DNA from: Bolinopsis microptera
Lineage: Eukaryota > Ctenophora > Tentaculata > Lobata > Bolinopsidae
Direction of reading: 5' to 3'
Length of the DNA: 64,000 bases
Assembly: GCF_026151205.1 (NCBI RefSeq)
Contig: NC_087072.1
Location: 2,313,375-2,377,374 of the forward strand
The position numbers and the translations under genes are program-made. The notes under the pieces were generated by a model, which saw nothing but the letters and a program-made list of their open reading frames with translations, did no database searches and was not told where the DNA came from. This document shows, piece after piece, positions 24,301-36,300 of this stretch; within the stretch, counting starts at the first letter, position 1; every line of letters begins with the position of its first letter.

Positions 24301-27300
24301 ATAAAACACAATCAAGGAAAAAATAAAAGTCAAATCTCAAATAATTGAAATAACGTCACTCGCGAAAAAAATAAATCCAGGTCCGTCTTCCAAGTTCTCA
24401 ATCTTTTCCTGAGTGGCAAGTTTAACCTCGCTCCCTATTTCCAAACTTCAAATTGTCCGGTGTCCCCAAAAATGGGTTGATCACCACAGGTTGGGTGTTT
24501 GACATCCGAGGGCAGCTGCCATGGTCCTGAAGTCATGGCGTGTTGGCTCGAAGATGTCCCAGTCTGAGACGGGTCCACAGGCCATGATCTCGTTTTGTCC
24601 GGCGTGTTTTGTACATTTGCAGCCCAACATGTCACATGTATCGTAAGCGACAGCCTGAAAAGGGGAATCTGTTAGAAATCATGATAGAATAGTCTCCGTA
24701 CGAATTTGATCAAACTTCAAATATGCTAAACATATTGCACATATTACTAGTAACTAGTTGGTAACATATTATTCATCTCCATGGAACCAAATTGTTGAGG
24801 TGCTGGAAAATGACGTATTTAACTTACATGAGCAATCCAGTCTCGTCTCAGGTCGTGGTGGTCGTTGATGTAAATAGTTTTGTCTGCCTCCCAGAACCAA
24901 GACAGCAATCTGTTTGGATCGTATCGATCGAAAAACTCGTAATCAAAGTTGATCGCGAAATCGTAGTCGTTATTCTGAAGAAAGATAATGTTAAGAAATG
25001 AGCCACGATATGCATGAGAAAGATATGTTTATCATTCATGAAATAATGCGAGTGAGCTTATTAACTATTGCATTTTAAGAAAATGGATGTTAAATATAGC
25101 AGGCTATTTTGACAACAGACTGCACAGTGCACAGTGGTTTTCAGCTTACCGTGGTTTCCTCGAACTTCAAAGTGGGACAGTTATGTTTCCTCAAGTAGGC
25201 ATCTATTCTGGGGTTGCTCCAGGCGTTGAATCCTTTCTTCATCCATTTCTTGACCTCTGACAGTGGATGATCCATTGTATAGAAATCAACTTTGTATTTG
25301 TAAACTCGAACATTGCCTCTGGTAGTTCCGGCGTGTGCTTCTGTGGATGAAAATTGGTTAGTTTGAGTAATAGGATTATAAGAACTCTATATAAATGTAG
25401 TGTTTCTACTTGTTCTCGTGATTTACACAAAACATATTCCAATCCGATTACAAAGCTGTAAAACACATACCTTGTACATCAGATTCTCCAGGTATGGTCT
25501 CTTCTCCTGTTTGTTCAGAGTTTCCTCCGATTTCAGATCTTTCTTCCTCAGCGATAACTTCACCGTTCTCTGAGTCTTCGGTCGTTCCATCGGTATTTTT
25601 GTTGTGAAGGTAGTTCTTCAGTACTCCTATCAGATTCTTGATGTCGTGTTTATTATCCAGATCTACAACTCCTTTCAGTCTTTTGACTGCGAAACTCGGT
25701 CTGCTTTCGATCTGAAGAAAGATGAGATGTTTAGAAATTGTGAACCATTGGTAATATCCGTCACTTTATTGACAATATCTTATAAACTGTCTGGAGTAAT
25801 ATATGTGGATTTAATGAAATTGCGCAGAATAACTAACAAATTTCAAACTGATGTATAACAATTTATTGAGGCTGGACTTACCGATTCGATGAATAAAGAG
25901 CAGATGAGTAGGGTTGCGATTATCCTCATGATTTGCATTGCTTGTTTTCGTTTAAGTAGCTTATAGCTAAAAATAAATGGCAGGTTAGTAAACAGTTTGG
26001 ACAAAATGAGGACGGAAAAGAATACTTTATAAATAAAAATGCATAATCAATATCGAAGGAAAATGCAAGCAATCATTACGCAGAACGGTTCGTGTTCAGT
26101 GACTAAAATATCATTAAATTACTGTATATATTGAGCAAAACTGGGTGGCTCGCATGCAAGGTTAGCAAAGTCGAAAGTAACACGATGAGAAACTGATACC
26201 GATCTGGGGACTATGTGCCCTATTTAAAGGACTGATGGTAAATGTGTGAGGGTTTGGTAGCCTGGCCCTAATGATTAAACCCCACGAGTTGTGGGGGCGC
26301 TCCGATTGGTCACCGGAGGTGTGAAGCTGCTGACCAATTGTAACCAGCCCGGCCCTTCTGACTTACACTTCTAATTTGGACTGTATATATTGGGCATCGG
26401 CCCCCATATTCACATGATCATACTGAAGTAGCTTAATAGTACCCTGCCCTAGTATGTGGCCGTATATGGGCTCGTTTTATAATCCGTAGATTTCCGCCTG
26501 GTCAAATTTCATGGATTAACGTTTTTGATACCAACGCCCTGAAATTTGATTTCAAGTAATTTTACTATTTTAAAACATTCATTGATTCATTTGCCAACGT
26601 CACTTTGGCAATCCGTGATCATGCAGCTGCTCCCTTATGATTTGAACCTGAATTTAGTGCTTAGGTCAGAAACTCTACCTACTTTCTGCTACAATGTATG
26701 CTTAGCACCCTTCAATTAGATTATCCCACAATAGGACCTCGCGGCTCGCTATGAATTAGAGGCACGGTATACTTTATAACAAATCTCGACAGGTTTTCTC
26801 CCGCTCCAGCCACTGAGTGGTTGCGAGTCACATCTTGATAATCGTTTCCAGACTTGATGGACGATTCGCAGGAAGGGAGTGAGAAGTGAGAACTTGAGAA
26901 TGGCTGTAAATTGTTTCAATTCAGTGACACCCTATTTTTAACCTGCAGTGGTCATGATATATAAGTGCCCAGAGTGCACTGCAAATCGCACTAAATGTTC
27001 TTATGTCTGATACTGAATTTCAAGTATTATTTCCCAGGCCCTATACTTATTGTTCCCATGCCAGGTGCTGCAGATTAGCTGTCTGCACTGCACCGAGGAG
27101 TGCACCAGGGGAGACAGACAGCTGGTGCCATGCTCACAAACCCAGCATTGTGGTGATTAGCTTACGGTCGTATAAAATTTAATTATATATCCGAATATCA
27201 CTGCAAATGAGATAAAATCTGTCCGATGAAAGTACGATTCAGGTAAAAAAGTAGATCAAAGAAGATTAAGTTTACAACTAATGATCGGCAACGCAGTCTT

Positions 27301-30300
27301 AATTTCAAATGCTAACTTGATAACAAGAATAATATGATCAGAATAATTGTACAACGTTAAATCACTGTGTGTCATGAACCACTATGACTATGCAGCTCTA
27401 CAAGCGTCAATAGCAAATAACTGAGACAATAATAGCAACCGCTCCCCCGTGGGGCTGAATAGAACTGAGTAAAACAAAAATGGGGAAACTAATAAAGTAA
27501 CGGCGGGACTTATTGACTATTGTGGTGACTAGTCACGGGCCCGTCTTTTATAGGAGCGTGCGTTGCAGCCGACTACTAAAGCACGCGAGGAATGTGAACA
27601 ATAGGTCATCTGGAGGGCTTGTACATATTATACCTGCATTGTATCATGATTTAATGCGTGGCTCTGAACATAAGTCACCCCTCTCTCAATCAATCATTAA
27701 TTTATACTTATAGCGACCTGGTAACTATGGCAAGTAAATAAAATTGGATAACAATGAATATGCACGTCATCATGAATTGAGAGCCACCTTACATGGTAAC
27801 TACAGTAAAAAAGTGCCGCAGATCATTTTGTCAGATCAACAATCATGGGAATTTTTGTAATGGGGCGGAGTCTTGCGATAATGAGAAAGGATTGCTCTAA
27901 AGCATGTTGCCGCAACTTTATGGACTCGAAAGTCGATTTACACATGGGATTTAGGGGCCGCAGCAAGGATGATTGATCGCGATGACAAATAATGTTATTC
28001 TACCATGCTTCTTTTAAAACATATACGAGATATGCAGTCATGTATAAAATGTGCTAATCTGACTCCGTCGTAAACTGTTGATGTTGATTAGTGAGCATGA
28101 CAACCGCTTTTTTAGATTAGAATTTAGAAGGGAGGGAGCTTAGGACGGGACAAGACAGCATTCCTGTCGATAATCCTACGGTCCGGACAGAGATAAGACA
28201 CATCAACTCGGGGTGAGAACACAACTGAAATTAATTCGAGGGACGCCAAAACTTTAAATTTATCGGAGGGGATGCAGACTAATGAATTCAGGGAATTCAG
28301 TGCATATAATGAACCTTACCTAATGGGTAATTGGTTAAGGGTGTGGGTGATACAACTCCTGAAAACAATAGCTACCTCCTGTCCGGAGCGGTATCTCCCA
28401 CTTGACAAATAGCGCTCCGTGACGCGCTACTTGATTATCAGTACTACATCACGTAGTCAGGGTGACCTAAGGGCGATGGTGCCAGGTCCCGGGAACCCCG
28501 TCCAAATGGCATCAATATCGACAGTGGGGGAACTCCCACGAAAACGGCTGCCAGTTGCAGACCATCGGCAAGACGATACTCCTCCGCAAATTGGTAGCTT
28601 GTCTGGCTACTATTTAGAGTACTGTTTCCGTCGGGTTTACCCGAAGTATAATGGAGAAGTGACCTGGTTATTTTCGGAAAATGATATTCTCCGAGTATGG
28701 CACAGCATGGTGTTAATTAGCTTATATCATTTTGGAATCAGGATCTGTATCATTCATGCGAGCGATTACGCTATATCACAATTCAACCAAAATTTCCTTT
28801 CTCTTAACCTCGCCTTTAAATCAGAATGACTATGATCAGGAAACCATTTTGAGTGACTCAGCCCTACTGAGATCTGACAGATAGGAAAATAGGTCCACCT
28901 ACTTCAACAAGTCCAGCGGGCCTCCGCAAAATGAACGCTCCCTCATGAGACTCGTATATAAGAAGATTGAAAGTGCAAAGTGACCAATGATACATTCTGT
29001 CAAGTAGTACTAAAAGTCCGAAAGCCAGCTAGTCGAAAGTAATGACTTGCAATTTCTGACGGAGATTCATTCATTAAACTACTTTTAAAGGTGGATATCG
29101 TATGAACGATCGTTTAAACTCCTTTTCTATGTCACCGTTTTCACTATTATGACATGCTTAAACGGTGTATCGCAACAAAAGCGGCTAAGGCGGTGGCTTA
29201 TCCGAAACGTCAGACTAAAGTAAGAAAGCAAGTCAACAGCTGTTCGACAATGACTGTGGTCATGAAATATTGATACCCTTATATCCAACTTCTTGTGATA
29301 TGCATTGTGTCATCCATAATTTTCCCAATAATTTGGTTAAACACTAAATAATGGAACATAAATCGATTTAGAATTGATAGATGGTTTAGATCGATGATTT
29401 AATCAACTTGAAATACAATATATGAACTCTTTCCACTTGGTTTGCCTTTCTAAAATTCATTAAAGGACTGACAGCCATTGGATGGTTTGGGGTAACTATA
29501 GATATGACCTAATAATCGCCACTGGCATCATCGCAAGTTCAAGTTCTAGTGAGGTAAGCCTGGCGCCGCACCGACCTTCATTCGGCAAGAAGTGGTGATT
29601 TAAACGCGGATCAATTTGACAGAGCATGCAAAACTGACCTCCCCTAAAGTAGATTTAGTACTTACATAATTTTATAGCAAGTTGAATGATTTGAAATGGA
29701 AGTGAGTACTAAGCTCTAAACGATGTTAAGGTATTTGATACGGTCACAAACCGTCATACTATCATCACGGCTTGGCAACTCAAGTTTACTACTCAACTTG
29801 ACTATATCGGTAAGGTGATCGTAAACTTAAAGTCAAACAATTGTTGATCTCAAAATGCACCTCAATTTATATAGTCAGTGCTCCTTTGTAAAAACCGCCC
29901 CTACGCACTGATCCAGGGGAGTAACTTTCCTGATCAGCCAATAGAAAGAAGAAACCAAATTTCGTCACAATCCACTATATTATTAAGATTTTAACTGCGG
30001 TTTAAAATTGTTAAACAAACTGCATACAATTATTTCTAACAATAATATCAAGTTGAAATATTCAATATTCAAATGCTTGACTGCACTCAAAACAATCAGC
30101 TCGCCCGATATGGCGATATAAGCAGACAGATCAACCAACCCCCGATAAACCAAGAGTTATCATGTAACCATTCCCTGTTGTTCATTAGCCTTGTGATTTT
30201 ATTTGAAGTCTATACTTTGCACGTTATCTTTTGGCAGAATGGCCCGAAAGGTTTTTTTAGCTTGACCGGCAGTTTTTGGCAGGAAAATATTAAACAGATT

Positions 30301-33300
30301 TAGAGAGCAAATATTGTCGGATGCTAAATATAACCCAAGTTCTCAGCTCCTTACAGAGTTTTTAAGAACACTTCAGGGCATGAGAGCTTTGAGCTTGCTT
30401 TCAAGGTATTCATCGATGAACTTCAAAGTTTAATAAATATGCCCCCTACGCATATAAAGCAGCAAAGTATTAAACCTTTTGTCGGCAGCCAATCGGACAA
30501 CAGCGCTTAATTTCGTCACAGTTGAATGTATCGTTAAGAGTGAACAGCCGGTTTAAAAGTTCTGAATATTTGGAGGAGAAAGTTGGGATATGCAGAAGAC
30601 AGTTGTTGCTTGCAAGGTGAATAAATCTGGACCACTTTATTCACGGAAGAGTGAATGTTCACCTTTGACTCCCCCTGAATAAGATGGAGGGGTACTTATA
30701 TCAACTCGATAAACACTGTTGACTCCTCCATTTGTGGCTTATCATACACTTGGTAACTTCCCAAAGCCTACCTGGAGTGGACTTTCTCATTTAATGATCA
30801 TTTAACTTAAAAGCTTTTGTGAAAATAGACATGGCTCTTAATCTTCAAAAGGATTGTGGTCATAAGTTGGCGGGGGAGGTTGAGATATCGGTAGAAAAGT
30901 TGTGGTCTTGTTTTTATGGTGCATATTACTAAGACTTCATCGTAATTGGCCGCTTGAGTAACTTCAAAAGTATAATAATATTTCTTAAGTGCTTAACCTT
31001 TATTACTCATACATATCAAGATATAAAATCAGAGGGATTTATCTGTAAAACTGTGAGCATGGAGAAAGCAAAATATGAACAAAATAAATCTTCATTACTT
31101 TCCCAATTTCCGAACTGCACTTTTTAGTACTCAGCAAAGGATTTGAAATATAAGCCGTGGGTATCAACATTTTTAAAAATCGGGTTAACATACTATTCAA
31201 AAGCGAATTCGTGTTTCCAAAAGAAGAAAGGATTGCCGCTCATCAATTTGTTGTAAACAGAAATTAAAATATCAAGAAAAGATACGACAGAGTAAATAGT
31301 AATCGGTAAACAAACCAAATCAGTATTTTAAAACATAAAGTATCTAATTAGGTACAAAGTAACAAAACTGGTTAATGACCAGGGAGTGTTCACACGGATT
31401 GTTAGTGGCTCACGTATCCTGTATGCATTCGTAACAGGAAATCAGGAAATGCTTCCACTGGGTTTTATACCACTAATGATTAAGGATAGTTCTTCACGTT
31501 GATGAGGTTATTTTAATCCAATATCTTAACGCCCTCATGATCCTAAATTAGATACGTGTCAGATGTTTTCGAAAGAGGAGCCGCTTTCCTCATTCTCATT
31601 GTCCGTTGCTTACTTCCTATCTTATATCTGGCTCCTCCTCATGTAAATGCAATCAGATTACCGCCACCTGACGCAGGAGGTTGTTGTAGTTTTTATGCTG
31701 AATGGAATGTGAAGTAGCGGCATTCGACCATGTTGCGGCTAGCTCTTCACGGTCCACCGTGGTCAGCTCTATGATCTGTCCCAACTCACAAGTCCCGTTG
31801 AGTATGTCCTGGGGTTCGCCTGGTCATATCATCAATCTAGTACAGACACTGGGGGTCCATGGGGAAACTTTAACGTCCGTGAAACAATTTAATTCAGTTT
31901 CAGTCGCTGAAATAAATTCTTACTGAGTTACATAAAGTATTTTAAGATTATGACCTGCATTAGCGTTTAAATCATCCGCAAACTTTATTTAGACGTTTAA
32001 GAATTTTTACACCTCCAATATTATAAATTTATTTTTTGTTCTGAATAATTTTCTTTAGAATGGCCCCATAGTTATACCACACGATGTACCGGGTGGCCCA
32101 AAATACCAACCTATTATGCAAGATGTGAACTGGTAGTCTGGCATAATCATATTACCTATTGAGTCACATTTCAAATTCCAACATATAGTTACTTCGGGGC
32201 CACCCTGTATCACAACACAATTGTAACCATCGGAATGCCAAACCAATAACACATACCTCCTTCTTTACTTATCTACGTCAATGTTAGGACAACGAAATTT
32301 ATAAAATTAATCCTTGTGTTTGATCAGGAGGAGGTTGAAGAGTTGTGTGAGCTATGGACCTGCCTGAAGTGTTGCTAGGTTACTGGTTACTGGTTACTGG
32401 TTACTGGTTACTAGGTTACTAGGTTACTAGGTTATATTAATCCTTGTGTTTGATCAGGAGGAGGTTGAAGAGTTGTGTGAGCTATGGACCTGCCTGAAGT
32501 GTTGCTAGGTTACTGGTTACTGGTTACTGGTTACTGGTTACTAGGTTACTAGGTTACTAGGTTATATTAATCCTTGTGTTTGATCAGGAGGAGGTTGAAG
32601 AGTTGTGTGAGCTATGGACCTGCCTGAAGTGTTGCTAGGTTACTAGGTTACTAGGTTACTAGGTTACTAGGTTACTGGTTACTGGTTACTGGTTACTAGG
32701 TTACTAGGTTATATTAATCCTTGTGTTTGATCAGGAGGAGGTTGAAGATTTGTGTGAGCTATGGACCTGCCTGAAGTGTTGCTAGGTTACTGGTTACTGG
32801 TTACTAGGTTACTAGGTTACTAGGTTACTAGGTTACTGGTTACTAGGTTACTAGGTTACTAGGTTATATTAATCCTTGTGTTTGATCAGGAGGAGGTTGA
32901 AGAGTTGTGTGAGCTATGGACCTGCCTGAAGTGTTGCTAGGTTACTGGTTACTGGTTACTAGGTTATATTAATCCTTGTGTTTGATCAGGAGGAGGTTGA
33001 AGAGTTGTGTGAGCTATGGACCTGCCTGAAGTGTTGCTAGGTTACTGGTTACTGGTTACTAGGTTAAATTAATCCTTGTGTTTGATCAGGAGGAGGTTGA
33101 AGAGTTGTGTGAGCTATGGACCTGCCTGAAGGACCTGGCTTGTGTAGCTGAGAAACACATTCAACACAACAACGACTACGAGCTCTTCTGGAAGAGATTA
33201 AACAATGCCAACTTGTGGATCACTCAGAAACGGAACCTCTTGGACACGAGGTAAGAAGTTTAAACTGCTCAAACCGGAAGTTTGGAAAATAAAGATCGTA

Positions 33301-36300
33301 TATCTGAAGAGTTTTATAGTTGAGGTATTATTTAGACAACTTTTCTCTCTTCAATGTGGGGGAGACGGGTGTTCTTGCTCCCTCTTAAAAGTAGACACTA
33401 CCTGTGGTAAGGGCACTTTATTGCGACAACTTACTAACTGCGAGCGTCTGGAAGAAGGGAGGGGTGGGTATGAGGTAGCAGAGGCACATATTAGGTGCGG
33501 TAAAAAAATCGAAATTATGCGGTACCGCACCCGACTATAAAGGTAAAATGTGCGGTAAGGTGCGGTAAATTTTTACCAATTATGCGGCAAATGTGCGACG
33601 ATTTTTTCGAAATTTGTGCGGGAATTGTGCGGTTTTCTTTTGCATTTTCTGAAGGACTTTGGAAGTTCTAAACGTATAACCGCCGCTCTTATCAAAAATA
33701 GGTCTGTTTATGTGTTACTGAGGGTGTAGTTCTTTACTAAAACCATGATTGAACCTATATTGAGATTCAGTTATCTGAGAACAGTGACTTGATCTGGTAG
33801 AGATCAGGAGACAGTTATTTGAAGACGCCTCTTGATAGAGTCGATTAGATCCCATGCGTGATCGCAAATATTTGACACGCTTGTTGGCATTGATCGTCAG
33901 TACTTGTAAACCATTTGATCCAAGATCCATTAAGCCCACTAAAAAGCCAACGCTACAACGAATAGAGCTCATTACCCGATAAAAAGGGCTGCAGGTATGA
34001 TCGAAGTACGGTAACGACGAGGGTTCCATAACGGCCTGGGTCACGGTCCCGAAAGGGCCTGGGTCACGGTCCCGAAAGGGCCTGGGTAACGGTCCCGAAA
34101 GGGCCTAGGTCATGGTCCCGAAAGGGCCTGGGTCACGTGGTAACCGGGTCACGTGGCCCAGGCATGAGTTCCAAAACGGCCTGGGTCACGGTACCGAAAG
34201 GGCCTGGGTCAGGGTCCCGAAAGGGCCTGGGTCACGTGGTAACTGGGTCACGTGGCCTAGGTATGAGTTCCAAAAGGGCCTGGGTCACGGTCCCGAAAGG
34301 GCATGGGTCAGGGTCCCGAAAGGGCCTGGGTCACGTGGTAACTGGGTCACGTGGCCTAGGTAGTAGGTATGAGTTCCAAAAGGGCCTGGGTCACGGTCCC
34401 GAAAGGGCCTGAGTCACGGTCCTAAAAGGGCCTGAGTCACGGTCCTAAAAGGGCCCGACTTTTAACATATTTTGGTTTTTACACTCGAAAATCTTAACGC
34501 GAAAATTTCAAAATTATGCGAAATTACGCGGAAAATGCTAGATTATGCGGAAATATGCAGAAAATTACAAAATGTGCGGAAGTGTGCGGAAAACAATAAA
34601 TTATGCGGAAATGTGCGGAAAACGGTAAATTGTGCGATCCCGCACCCATCGCACCTAATATGTGCCTCTGTGAGGTAGCGGTGTGGTAGAGGGGTGGGTA
34701 ATGGGTATGAGGTAGCGGTGTGGTGCTAAGTGCTAACTCCTAGCTACCACTTCACTAGCTAATGGAGCCGAGGTCGGCAGGGGTAACATGATGTGGGACC
34801 TTGACAAGTGGGAGGGCTCTTCTCCTTAATTTGCGGCCTGTATTGTTGTTTTTAAAAATGGATTGATACTCTGTAATTCTCAATTCTTGGCACTCGTTCC
34901 TAAAATCAACTGAATAACACCAAGCAACTCCTTCGCAAAATATAGCTTTAATCTTTTTTTATGAGAAGCCGAATTTCCGTCGACTTCCAACCACAATTGT
35001 TAGAACGCGTGCATATTGCTTCTCACGAGTCTCACAATATAATATAGATCGATAATTATTCGAATATTAATAATAATTATGTTAATACTAAGGATATTTA
35101 TCCCAGGTACAATGCCAAGTGTTTGGATGTGGTTGCTTCTTCCGAGCGACTTCAGGAGTTAGTGGACATGAAGAAGGACATTATTGGCTACGATCCAAAC
35201 ATCGTCGAGATCGCAAACTTGGGCAATGTAATTCCAATAATTTGTATAATTTTTTGCCGTATTTGTTCTCGAAATTAGAGTTAGTCCGATAATTCTCCGT
35301 CTTTATTTTACTATTTTCGTGAGGTAGGCTAATTCGGCTAATAGACCTCACACCATATACCTTCAGATTGTGGTTAATTTGTCGAAGAGAAAGATGCCTA
35401 AGTCAGGTGAAAGAGTACTGGCATTATGTCCCTTCAAAAGGGCGGGGCCCAACGGCAACGTCGACCACAGACATGTTAGTCATTTTTTGGATAAATAACT
35501 GAATTTTCCCCGTTAATTTTTCCCCCTTATAATGTAAATATAAGTAAAAATGTAAAATGCTCATTGGTCTTGAAAAATCCACATAACTTGAATACTGTGT
35601 TCACATTCTTGTACACAACAAATAACAATAATACTAATGTCTTTACTCGGTCAGGACATCATCTCGCGCGGTGAGGAGTGCCTGTACATCAGTAGTACCG
35701 CAGTGGACTTGTGGAGGATTAAGAAGGGCTTGTCACCTCCCCCCAAAGTTAACGGACATCACGGAAATACCCCGAACAGCAACGGACCCGGCAACTTTAG
35801 TTCCGGACTCGTTACAGAAGTTCCATCGTGTATCTTCACTACGCTGCCCCCTGACGAGGAGTGCCTTAATGAGTCAGAAAAGTGAGTCTAATTGTTTATT
35901 AATGAGTGGAGACGTGTGCTTAATTACTTGATAACTGTGTCCGGCCGTCAACATTTTCAGTGACCAGCCCTGATAACTGGTCAAACTGATTTAGGGCGAT
36001 CCTTTCATAACACCTAAACGGTTAGATACAAGTCACTGAAGTCACCAGTGTTGCACGCCATCGAATGTTTCCAAAGCGGCGAATTCGACAGCGTTTCGGC
36101 GTTAAGTTATGTCATTTGAAAATGAAAAATAAGTTGTGATTTCGGAATTTAAAAATTAAAGCATTGTAGATTTATTACCAACATCAATTATAGTTTCTAC
36201 TTGCATTAATTAATTACAGATTAGAGGAGACTTGAGGAATTAAGTGACAACAATCTTACACAAATATGTGTGTTCAAAACGTGCCTCACGCACAAACAAT

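Noticed and set aside
32370-33070. GGTTAC runs as interstitial telomere sequence
   Set aside because: The unit is GGTTACT(A/G), not TTAGGG, and it alternates with exon copies; no telomere link is supported.
34112-34412. Overlapping open frames with Gly/Pro/Trp-rich repeats
   Set aside because: They merely translate the GGGCCTGGGTCACGG minisatellite in several frames and lie inside a hAT MITE.
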